The notes beneath the pieces were generated by a model. The model had not been told where the DNA came from, did no database searches, and saw nothing but the letters and a program-made list of their open reading frames with translations. 64,000 nt of DNA, from NCBI RefSeq assembly GCF_902167145.1, contig NC_050098.1, forward strand, positions 80,702,207 to 80,766,206. Reading direction: 5' to 3'. Shown one piece after another: positions 1 through 11,415 of this stretch; position 1 is the stretch's first letter, and every line of letters begins with the position of its first letter. The stretch comes from Zea mays (lineage: Eukaryota > Streptophyta > Magnoliopsida > Poales > Poaceae). A program made the translations under genes and the position numbers.

Positions 1-1
1 C

Positions 2-1435
2 GACAAGAAGGGAAAGAGGAGGGAAAAGAAGAGATACTACAAGAAGAAGGGCGACGATGCCCATGTATGCCGGGAGTGGGACTCCGATGAGAGCTCCACC
101 GACTCCTCCTCCGACGAGGACGCCGCAAACATCACCGTCAACAAGGGTCTCCTCTTCCCCAACGTCGGCCACAAATGATGTCTCATGGCAAAGGACGGCA
201 AAAAGAAGGTAAAATCTAGAGCCTCCACTAAATATGCAACATCTAGTGATGAGGATAACTCTAGTGATGATGAAGATAATTTACTTGCCCTTTTTGCCAA
301 CCTAAACATGCAACAAAAGGAAAAATTAAATAAATTGATAGGTGCTATTCATGAGAAGGATGAACTCTTGGATAGCCAAGAGGACTTCCTTATTAAGGAA
401 AACAAGAAGCATGTTAAGGTTAAAAATGCCTATGCTCAGGAGTTAGAAAAATGTGAAAAATTAACTAGTGAGCTTAGCACTTGTCATGCCACCATCTCTA
501 ACCTTAGAATTGAAAATGCCAATTTAATTGCTAAGGTTGAGAAATTAAATGTTTGTGATGATTCTCTTGTCAAACTTAAAAATGATAATGCTGGTTTGAT
601 TGCTAAAATTGACAAGTTGAATGAATCACTTACTAGCCTTAGGATTGAGAATGATAAATTAATATCTAAGGCTAAAGATTTAAATGGTTGCAATGTTTTT
701 ATTTCCAATCTTAGAAATGAGAATGCTATTTTACATGCTAAGATTGATGAATTAAATGTTTGCAAACCCTCTACATCTACCGTTGAGCATGTTACTATTT
801 GCACTAGATGTAGAGACATTAATGTTGATGCTATCCATGATCACCTAGCTTTAATTAAACAACAAAATGATCACATAGCTCAACTTAGTGCTAAAATTAA
901 TGAGCATGAGATAGAAAATGGAAATTTTAAATTTGCTAGAAGCATGCTCTATAGTGCGAGACGCACTGGCATTAAGGATGGAATTGGCTTCCAACAGGGA
1001 GACAATGCCAAACTTAATGCCCCTAAGAAATTGTCTAACTTTGTTAAGGGCAAAGCTCCCATGGCTCAGGATAATGAGGGTTACATTTTATATCCTGCTA
1101 GTTATCCTGAGCACAAAATTAGGAGAATTCGTGCTAGGAAACCTCATAATGTTTCACATCATGCTTGTATGTATAAAAATGAGGCTTCTAGCTCTAGGCA
1201 ATCAACCCATGTTAAATTGCCCAAAAATAAATCTCCTATTGCATCAAATGAACCTAATATTTCATTTAAGACTTTTGATGCTTCTTATGTGCTTACTAAC
1301 AAATCAGGCAAAGTAGTTGCCAAATATGTTGGGGGCAATCACAAGGGTTCAAAGACTTGTGTTTGGGTACCCAAGGTGCTTGTTTCTAATGTAAAAGGAC
1401 CCAAGACCGTTTGGGTACCTAAGAACAAGGCCTAA
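2..1435 (+). pseudogene. gag: Sirevirus gag, C-terminal part, with in-frame stop
   Basis: This is the C-terminal part of the E capsid protein; the start and zinc knuckle lie before the window. The frame from position 2 is Lys/Arg-rich, then an acidic Ser/Asp run, and meets TGA at 176-178. The same frame continues at 185 (MAKDGKKK) for 416 residues to TAA at 1433-1435. The stop lies in ATGATG (175-180), as if a 3-bp ATG duplication created it. Residues about 90-200 of the downstream ORF hold four coiled-coil repeats of 21-24 residues built on LRxENxxLIAKxxxLN. Known: Sirevirus gag has a long coiled-coil C-terminal extension. The pol that follows is in another frame, 0 versus 2, so gag and pol are not fused here. 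Confidence 0.85.
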
Positions 1436-1448
1436 ACTTGTTTTGTAG

Positions 1449-3330
1449 GTTTATGCATCCGGGGGCTCAAGTTGGATAATTCATAGCGGGTGCACAAACC
1501 ACATGACTGGGGAGAAAAGGATGTTCTCCTCCTATGAGAAAAAACATGATCCCCAAAGAGCTATCACATTCGGGGATGGAAATCAAGGTTTGGTCAAAGG
1601 AGTTGGTAAAATTGCTATATCTCTTGACCATTCTATTTCCAATGTTTTTCTTGTAGATTCTTTAGATTACAACTTGCTTTCAGTTTCACAATTATGCAAA
1701 ATGGGCTACAACTGTCTATTTACTGATGTAGGTGTTACTGTCTTTAGAAGAAGTGATGATTCAATAGCATTTAAGGGAGTGTTAGAGGGTCAGCTATACA
1801 TAGTTGATTTCAATAGAGCAGAACTCGACACTTGCTTAATTTCTAAGACTAATATGGGTTGGCTCTGGCATCGCCGACTAGCCCATGTTGGGATGAAGAA
1901 TCTTCACAAGCTTCTAAAGGGAGAGCACATTTTAGGACTAACAAATGTTCATTTTGAGAAAGACAGGGTTTGTAGCGCATGCCAAGCAGGAAAGCAAGTT
2001 GGTGTTCATCATCCACACAAGAACATCATGACTACTAACAGGCCACTTGAGCTACTCCACATGGATCTATTCGGCCCGATAGCTTACATAAGCATCGGCG
2101 GGAGTAAGTATTGTCTTGTAATTGTGGATGACTATTCTCGCTTCACTTGGGTGTTCTTTTTACAGGATAAATCTCAAACCCAAGAGACCTTAAAGGGATT
2201 CTTGAGACGGGCTAAAAATGAGTTCGGTTTAAGGATCAAAAAGATTAGAAGCGACAATGGGACGAAGTTCAAGAACTCTCAAATTGAAGGCTTTCTTGAG
2301 GATGAGGGCATCAAGCATGAGTTCTCTTCTCCCTACGCACCACAACAAAATGGTGTAGTGGAGAGGAAGAATAGAACTCTACTTGACATGGCGAGGACCA
2401 TGCTTGATGAGTACAAGACTTCGGACCGGTTTTGGGCAGAAGCAATCAACACCGCTTGCTACGCCATCAACCGACTCTACCTTCACCGAATCCTCAAGAA
2501 GACATCCTATGAACTCCTCACCGGTAAAAAGCCCAATGTTTCATATTTTAGAGTCTTTGGTAGCAGATGTTTTATTCTTGTTAAAAGAGGTAGAAAATCT
2601 AAATTTGCTCCTAAGGATGTAGAAGGTTTTTTACTTGGTTATTATTCAAACACAAGGGCATATAGAGTCTTTAACAAGTCCACTGGACTAGTTGAAGTTT
2701 CTTGTGACATTGTGTTTCATGAGACTAATGGCTCTCAAGTAGAGCAATTTGATCTTGATGAATTAGATGATGAAGAGGCCCCGTGCATTGTGCTAAGGAA
2801 CATGTCCATTGGGGATTTGTATCCTAAGGAATCCGAAGAGCCTCCAGAAGCACAAGATCAACCATCATCTTCCATGCAAGCATCTCCACCAACCCAAGAT
2901 GAGGATCAAGCTCAAGATGATGAAAATGAAGATCAAGAGGATGAGCCACCTCAAGAGGAGTACAATGATCAAGGGGGAGATGCCAATGATCAAGACAAGG
3001 AAGATGATCAAGGTCCAAGACCGCCACACCCAAGAGTCCACCAAGCGATACAACGAGATCACCCGGTGAACTCCATCGTCGACGATATACATAAGGGGGT
3101 AACAACTCGATCTCGTGTCGCTCATTTTTGTGAACATTACTCTTTTGTGTCTTCTATTGAGCCATACAGGGTGGAAGATGCATTAAGAGATTCGGATTGG
3201 GTGTTGGCAATGCAAGAGGAACTCAACAAATTCACGAGGAATGAGGTATGGCATTTAGTTGCACGTCCTAACCAAAATGTTGTAAGAACCAAATGGGTAT
3301 TCTGCAACAAGCAAGATGAGCATGGTGTGG
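1449..3330 (+). pseudogene. pol: Sirevirus pol part 1: protease, integrase, RT N-terminus
   Basis: The polyprotein processes itself, integrates cDNA and starts reverse transcription. The frame has TAG at 1446-1448 and is then open to 3330. The protease site reads W-I-I-H-S-G (1473-1490): the catalytic Asp of the usual D-S-G is His (CAT, 1482-1484). GAG-pre-integrase and the HHCC zinc site follow (about 1868-1990). The integrase core has D (2064, HMDLFGP), D (2253, SDNGT) and E (2361, VVERKN). An acidic linker lies near 2750-3010. The RT begins near 3120 (SSIEPYRVEDAL) and is cut after HGV by chromovirus A at 3331, with no loss: the frame resumes at 28630. There is no ATG at a natural start; 1503 is only the first Met. 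Confidence 0.92.
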
Positions 3331-4111
3331 TGTAACGCCCCGAATTTTGGAGTTGAATTGTTTTCTTTTCTTCACTCGCCAAATTCGGGCGTTACCCTTT
3401 CCTTTTTCCTTTCCCCTCGCTAAGCCTTGACCTTTTCCAAAGTTGTAGCGAGATTCGGCTTGAGTTCTCATGTAAAGCAAATCAATAGAAAATACTATCT
3501 TTTGTTTGTTGCATCATGCCGAACCATGGATTTGTTTTGATTGAGTGAAACTGTGAAAGCATTCATCTAGAAAATAGATTTTAAAAAGGAAAAATCTTTT
3601 CTTTTCCTCTCTCCCCTCCCCTCCTCCCCTTTCAGCCCAGCCTGGGCGGCGGCCTAGCTCGCCCCTCGCGCGCGGCCCAGCCGGCCTCGGCGGCCCAGCT
3701 CGCCCCCCCCCCCCCCCCCGCTTTGGGCCCGTGGCGGCCCAGCCGCCGCTCCCCTCGTGCGCGCCCCGCACGGCGGTTACGCCGCCGCCGCCTTCCCCCC
3801 CCTGCGGGCCCCACCCGTCAGCCCCTCCCCAAACCCCTCTCTCTCTTCAACCCTGCACGATCCCTCCTCTCCCTCACGCCGCTCCCCTGCCCGACCCCGG
3901 CTCGCCCGACGCCGCTGTCTGCCGTCCGCCTACGGTGAGCCCCCGGCCTTCCTTCCCTCTCCCTCCCTCTCCCTTCCCCACCCCCCTCCTCTTCTTGCTC
4001 GGCTTGGTCGCACCCTTCCCTCATCTCCGCGCCCACCAGCCATGGCGGTTGGCCCTGCGCGCCCGCCCTGCCCGGCGCGGCTCCTCCGCCCCCGCCTCCT
4101 CGTGCGGCCGC
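3331..4111 (+). repeat. 5' LTR of A, first segment
   Basis: Matches the start of the 3' LTR at 25464. It opens with TGTAACGCCCCGAATTTTGG, has a C/G homopolymer run at 3703-3720 and a GC-rich leader, and is cut at 4111 by element C. The site matches the 3' LTR near 26238. A possible splice donor (CTACG/GTGAGC) at about 3931 also occurs in the 3' LTR at about 26053. Confidence 0.93.
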
Positions 4112-7100
4112 TGTGGCAGAACCTCCAAGTTATTGGGCCCACATGCACCTGTCCTTGTCCCAAAGACCTCAGACGGCTATGCATGTGCACCAGATAACTT
4201 AAAAGGATCTGTCCGATTGCCCCAAGGACATCGGATAAACCACTTACAACCAGGACCGCAAGATTAAGTAACACAAATCACATACAACAATATTTTTGCA
4301 GCGGAAATCTTATTACCAAATTTTACAAGTTACAAAAATTTTACATTATTTTATCGGAGTGATTACAAAAGTATAAGTTTGAAATATATGCTAGCTCAAG
4401 GGATCATCCTCAATAAAAAGTATAGAAGGGTTACTTAGACTTATAAGAAGGCCGAGCCCACCGGCACTTAACACCATTAACAACAGCACAAAGTTAGAAC
4501 CTGAAAAACAACAGGGAATAAAACCCTGAGTATGGAATTACTCAGCAAGACTTACCCGACTAAAGAAAAGACTCTCAAGGGTATGCTGGTTTAAGGGAGT
4601 CAAGGTAAGGCTTCTCAATAATCGAAGACTCTGTTTTGCAGAAATGCTTACTAAAGTGGATCCTTAATAATCCAGTTTTATTTGTCAAGTTAAGTAAAAT
4701 TACCTGCAACTAGAGTTCTTTCTACCCTAGTTCAATCACTTGACCTACACTAGCCAATTTCTTAACAAACCCATCATCTTTAGTGGATTGCTACGTATAG
4801 GGCAGTGACCAAGTCTTCATAACCGCGAAGGTACGGCGATCCGAATCGATTATACTCAGCTGAGGATCTCCAATCACACGACATATGTAGCACTTAACCC
4901 TTGCATATGTCAACCCGCCACCGGGGTTCTTAAGACCAGATCAGGTTCACGCAAACCGAGAGCACAGATACACCACCGTCTAGCCTCTTGCCACGGAGGG
5001 TACACGCTACTCCCGCCACTGCTCCACGCCCATTTCGTGTTATCTTATTCTGGCCTTAGTCTGCCCGAGGCAAGGCTTACCCATGACGAGGCATGTGACC
5101 AGCTATAGGGTCCTCGGTCATCAAGCCTACATCGAGACGGTCCTTAATCGACTCAGACGGAGACACTACACCGAGACTCTCTTCTCGTGCAAGTCACCCG
5201 CCCGGTCTCAGCTTAATCATTTAAACCCAAATCTTGGTACCTGGCAGAGGTATATCTTTTTCGATGTTGAACCCATCATGGCCATGATGGATCCACCATC
5301 AAGTTTTATTTTTGAAAACAACCCTCCCACTTTGCCAAACATTTTTTGTAAAACAAATCCTTTTGTTTTTCTAGAGCAATACTAAGCATAGTAAAACCTC
5401 TTTGTAAAAACAAGGTTTCAAGGAAGGTAATCAAGTTCAAGGAAGGTAATGCAGGAATTGTTTAAGCATTCAACTCCTATCACCTAATGCAGCAAGCAAG
5501 TGAGAAAGATTTTAAAAACATCAAGGAAGGTGGCAAATGCACCGGGGCTTGCCTGAGTAACACTAGGTTAGTGTTTGTTAGGCGACCACTTGGCGAGTAT
5601 CCTTTGGCTTGGCACTCATTCAGATTATCCATCTTCCGGTTGGTCCATCAGCTTCATCCTGCGGAGTAGTTCGCGCTTGGGGTCCACTTGGCTTGTCTTC
5701 CGCATCGCGCGATTAATTAACGTACCTAAATGAAATGCATTATGCACATGAATGTATATCGACAAGAATATCACACACCTAAATAGTGCTACGCGATGGC
5801 GAATTTAAACACCTAGCGGCGAGGCATTGTACAATTTTGTACGGAAACACTAGTTATTAATATACGACTACGCGCAATAATTACGCTTCTCTAGATTAAC
5901 CGAACCTAACGTGAACATCACAAAACAACAAATTATACACCTTTAATACAATTAGCCTAACCACAACTTATCAGTTAATTAATTGAATTCTAAACTTATC
6001 CCTCGTTTTATGAATTATACTACATCGCTCACAAAGAACTATTTTAATTTTATTTTACTTCTCACATGTTTTTCATGTCAACAATTACTCAAATATTTCT
6101 TTATCGTAAATATATACACATATGTATAAGTGATTAAACTATTTCCTCATCACACAGGCCTATTAATATTCTATTCGGTATACTAATTCCGCTAATTGGC
6201 CGGAATAGCGAAATAACTCGCTATAACTGAATCTGGCTCGATAATCGCAAGAACTGTGAAGTCGACGAGAGTTTTGTGACTCACGCAATTTATCGAGCAC
6301 CTAATGAGCATCGCACTAACACATTAATTTATTTAACGTTCGAACTATTCTAAACAATTCATCAGCTTACCGTTTCAACAGCTGCCACGAATCCACGAGA
6401 TCGGTAGCGATTTTCCGATCCAGGCAATTTGTCGAGCGCTTAGGGAATATCGCGCTGCTAGCTTCGTCTTCACCTGATTCTTGGGTTTTCTTGCTGACGC
6501 GCGGAACGATGATGACTTTCAAGTTTCAGCTGAAGTCGGGAGCGAGCTGGTGAGGTGGGGTTTGAGCAGAGGATGACATGTTTGACGACTCGACGGCAAA
6601 CGACGCGACGACGAGCTGATCAAATAAAAACTCCACGACGCCGACCGGCACATGGGTTAGAGAACGGCGGCTGGTGAAATCCGAGCGGGCAAGCGTACGG
6701 CAGGGAGCTTCGCAATTTGACGGGACCGTGACCGAGCGAATTTTATGGCACGGACTGTGGAAGGACTCGGCAAGCGACGACGCGAGAAGTAAAGCGAGAT
6801 CGCGGTCGGGCGAACTCTATGGTGCAGACTGCCTCACGGCCAAGACAGCTGTCGCGACATGCACGGCATCGCCACACCACAATATCACCACGGCCATAAC
6901 TCGATGTGCGCACAGGCAGCTAGAGACCGAGCTAGGAATCGCGCGTGAGCTTGACCAAATCCGAGCAGGGAGAAAGAGGAGCAGGGCTGGCTAGAGTCGG
7001 GCACGGCGCTGGAGGGCGACTGAGATGCGCGACGCAGGGGCTAGAGCACCGCTGGCCATGGGAGGGAGAGGCAGCTGAGCCACGCGCCATGGAGGACAGG

Positions 7101-8418
7101 AGCTGGGCGCGGCCACAGAGAGACGCTGGGAGCAGAGCGCTTGCTGGGAGATGGAGATGTGGCCGAGCGCCATGGGTGAGCAGGGAGCAGCGAGGGCGTG
7201 GCTGCTGGGGAAACGAAGCTCCACGGCGAGCTGGAGCATCACGGCGCGCAGGAGCTCTGGCCGAGCGCAGACGCCATGGCGCGCGGCGAGCAGAGCAGGC
7301 ATGCGCAGGAGATTAGAGAGAGGAGAAAGACGGCGGAAGGGTTGGAGGCTAGGGAAGCCGAGCGTTGCTGCTCCACCGGTGCGGGAGCTCGGTGGTGGAA
7401 GCAGCTGGAGTAGATGTCGACTTCGAGATGAGCCTGAGCGAAGGTACCACGGAGATAAGAATCAGACGTGTAGGGATAAGATTGATGAAGCAAAATATCA
7501 GAAGAGATGATGATCGTAGAGAAGGGGCAGGGAGCTCCAGGGAGGAGATAAGCTCTGGTGAAGAAAGATCCAGGGAGAGGATAGCGATGGGAGGAAGAGG
7601 AGAAAAAAATCCTCACGCTAGGATAGGATCGGCTGGTAGTTAGTTTTTTTTATTTCTTTCTTCTCTTTTTTTTAACCGGAAATCATAGATATTTCGATCA
7701 CGATTTTTAAGGATATACACGGGGTTGACATGCTATATAGCTACACATTTCATTCTAATGATTTAGCGAACTAAATCATCTACTAAATACTTGCTGTCAG
7801 TACTAATTACGGTGGTTTCGTTTACTTCGGACAGGATGCAAATAAACCGAATTAGACGAATTTCGGCTTCGGTATTTAGTCGGCGCTTAACTCGTCTAAC
7901 CTGGTAGTCTCATTCACTAATTAAGCACCTGATTTCTCTGCCGAAGACAACATACTGGAAAAAGAGGCCCAATTATTACTCTTGCGCTCGCCAAAACAGC
8001 GTGCTGAAGAACAAATTGGATCACCTCCTCCCGCACGATTTTTCTCGGACAACGCGTGATACAGATTATTTCGCCTCGAACATTTTAATCGTCGAGTTCA
8101 AAATAAATTTGTTTGAGATGAAATCATCAGAATGGGTTGGGCTTCCGAATTCGTATCCGAGCGAACGATAAATTTTAATTACTCACCGGACACACCGATT
8201 TTCAAAACAAATACGTTCCGAACAACACGAAAATTTTGGAAGAGCCCGAATAAGTAGAAGTAAAAATGATGTCGCACTCGCGACAAACGGAACAGATGCG
8301 ATATTAAAATCGCGATAAGCGAGGATGATTAAAATTTAAAATCTGTTTTATCTACTGATATTGCGTGCTTAAATCCGTACTCGTTGTCGAGCGGAATATA
8401 AACACCTGGGGTGTTACA
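4112..8418 (-). repeat. 3' LTR of C (left copy)
   Basis: 4,307 bp from TGTGGCAGAACC to GGGGTGTTACA on the plus strand, matching 11419-16284 closely except for the CACTA-related difference. Small reading frames inside it (for example 7239-7616, minus) recur in the other LTR copy, so they are LTR sequence and not separate genes. Confidence 0.93.
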
Positions 8419-8436
8419 GCCCTCCCCCCTTAAAAG
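8419..8436 (-). other. Polypurine tract of C
   Basis: On the minus strand a run CTTTTAAGGGGGGAGGGC lies directly against the LTR start TGTAACAC, as expected for plus-strand priming. The preceding bases (GAGATT) and the tract match the tracts of A (25443) and B (58774). Confidence 0.88.
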
Positions 8437-9654
8437 AATCTCGTCCCGAGATTCGGAGCGAAAGACTTTCAAGAGTAGAGAAGCATGTAACCCACGTCCA
8501 TATCAGCGGTAATCATAAGGCAGTTCTGAGCGAAGGCAAGTGTCTCAGGATGTTGTTTCTCTAGTGGACATAACATGTATCGCCTTAGGCTAATTTAGAA
8601 ATGTCCACCGCAAGGGACGATGTCTGCCAGAGGAACACATAAGGTTCCATGTGTGCAGTTTGCTTTCTCTGATGACACTGTATTATCTGAGTCTGTTGAG
8701 CGAGCAGCAAATACGTGATTTTACCCAAAAAGAATCAGATGCATCATCTTGGGTAAACCACACATAAAGAGGTTTACCAACAAGTGGTTACGGTAAGCTC
8801 ATAGCACAAGTGATGAGTGCGGATGTCGAACAACACCACAGTTGACCCGTGGCTAGCCAGAAAATCCAAGTCCAAGAGAAATGATAAAGACTCATAAAAT
8901 ATCAACGAAGAGATCCGTTGATGTTGGCTTTGCAACCAATCCATTTTATCAAGCACTAGTCACGGCTCGACCTGATCACTCATGCTGGAAAAGCACACGC
9001 GAGACGATCGAGGCACGACTAGAGCGATGATTAGGTGGTTACTAGTCGAATTAACTTGGATTTTGTAAGTACTTTCTCAGGATGGTTTGTGCCAAAGTGA
9101 GTTTAGATAACTCGATAAATCGATCTCTAAACTCAACCTTTGTTCATTGGGCAGTTACAAGTTAGTAAAACCAACTTGTTGAACTACTTTTGACATTGAG
9201 CAGATCCTCTCAGTGCCATCGGTAAGCCAACGGTCGAGAGTTTACTTTGGCTAACAGGAGATCATGCACTTGGGTAGAAATCCATTTGGTCAGGTTGTTC
9301 ATCCGTTTCTTCCATGCGGGAGGAACTGACTTGTTCTGGAAATATATGGGTTAAATAAGAGAGCGAATGAACAAACTCCTGCATCTCAACAGCTGGGGAA
9401 ATCCAATCTCCATTCTGAGAGCTAATTAGCTGTCTCTTGACACTAAAAAGCTCCAAGGCTTCACCTTTACACAAAGGACGTAAAGGGAACAGGTATGAGT
9501 AGTCACTACCAAGATCAAAAGTAATAAGACCACACATGAGAGTGGTATGCCCTTTTGATCCAACGGAGATGACAGATGTTGCTTGATCACTTGACAAACA
9601 ACATAGAAATCGTTTCAAGGAAGGAGTCCGCGGAAGATCACACATCGGTGTAGT

Positions 9655-10050
9655 TCCACAATGGATCATAACTAGAGATTTCGATACCAGCATGCGCCAA
9701 GCAGCAGAATCCTGTGTGCACATTCACAGGAGGCTCTCAGTTTCGCCGTAGTACCATAAGTCATTAATTGAGACGCCATTATCGAACTGGCACCAATAAT
9801 GAATCTCGCGTGGTAAGAATAATCTGCGTAAAGATAACATATCGATATAGTCTAATAATGGATTATGACTACTAACGGTGATACCAGTGGATGCCAAGTT
9901 GCGCAACCATGTGTGTGCATCCACAAGAGGCCCTCGGTTACATCGCGGTGCCATCGGTTTTAGTCATAACACCATTGCCAGACGTAACCAATAAGAAATC
10001 TCGCGTGACACCAATGGATTGAACAAAGGTGACAATATACAAAGAAATAC
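9655..10050. repeat. Degenerate tandem duplication, about 199 bp period
   Basis: AATGGAT...GATACCAG...GTGTGCA...ACCAATAA...TCTCGCGTG occurs from about 9659 and again from about 9856 in the same order. The shared blocks are spaced about 196-199 bp apart. Identity is roughly 70% by eye, so the duplication is old. Confidence 0.55.
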
Positions 10051-11403
10051 TCCACCTGTAAAAATGGTTACAAGTAGAGACCAAATAGATCATGGCCCGA
10101 TGAAACGAACAAGGTATGGCCATAACCTAAACTTGTTAATGAAGGGAGTACGATGGGAGACTGTTAATTCAGCCACAAGCATATTTCTATGCACATCGTA
10201 GAGATTACAAGGCCAAAGATTAAGTTGATATGCCTCCGATAGATAGGGGAAACCAAAGGCATCAATTTCAAGAAAATACTCGGGCAGGTCTTTTCTGGGT
10301 TAGGTCGATGGGTCGACAATGCGATAAGGGAGAATTCAAATTTGGGTCATAGTTCACTAACTAAGAATATGACCTAGTTTTTCGGTTTAAGCAGACAAAC
10401 TACCAACCTTCTATCGGCACATCAAGTACCAGGGTAAATACATATAATACCTAAATAGATTACCTAAGAACGGAGGATAGCTATTTCATCGAAGTTCATA
10501 ACACAACATTACACCACATTAACTACAATCAATGGTTACTGGAATAAGGATGAGAGAAGCATTTTGGGTGTATAGGTGACAAACATGATGCAACAATCAG
10601 GATGCATGCTCGTCCTATTTGTCCTCACGAATTTTGCCAACATAATATGGCAATAACGTTCTATATCGGTGGCATACTAACGACTCTCTCGGTATTTTGC
10701 TAGTCATCAGCTACACCTACGTTTTCGAGGTTAGTGTACCTGCAGAAAATTCCATTACAGCCCATTTTCCAATGATGCAGTTCACATATGACAGTTTATC
10801 ACAGTTTATACTCCATATATTTCTATATGGAGGCCAGCTCATCATTAAGCGTCGAGCCACGCATAGGCGTTGTTGCCACACTTTAACCATAGGGCAACTC
10901 ATTATGGTAACTCACCTTCTTACCTGAGCGTAGGTGCGTCGTTACAAGTACAATACACTTCACAGTATTCCCATGTCGGTATACTCATACACATCCATGG
11001 GGTACTGAATCCTAGAAAATTAAATACTCCATATCGCATCCTTCATATATACATATGTGGAACATGTATATAATCAAGCGCAACAATTAAACACTTCCCT
11101 AGACCGACGGTTGTTCGGTCATGCTCTCACATCTCACCTTACCTTGAGCGTCGATCCATTCAAAACTGAATGGCCCCAAAAATAACAATACACATGTATG
11201 CAATACCCCCGGTTGTGGGTTATTGGTTTTTAAATAAGCCACCTAATAGTCCTTAATTTAGGGCTTAATAGAGGATGTCGCTAGCATTATAGTTTTTCAA
11301 AACTGTTTTTCAAAGCCAAACAATGTGTTTAGTTGAAAATAGGTTTTTCAAAACCAAAACTTTTGTTTTGAAAATACGTATGTGACCGTATATACTTAAT
11401 CCA

Positions 11404-11415
11404 GCTCTGATACCA
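11404..11415 (-). other. Primer-binding site of C (initiator tRNA-Met type)
   Basis: The minus strand reads TGGTATCAGAGC three bases after the LTR end. Known: this is the complement of the 3' end of plant initiator methionine tRNA, the usual primer of this clade. It fixes the element on the minus strand. Confidence 0.9.

Noticed and set aside
9262..9723. 153-codon minus-strand frame in the core of C as a gene
   Set aside because: No domain, no context, and only slightly longer than expected by chance in 3 kb.
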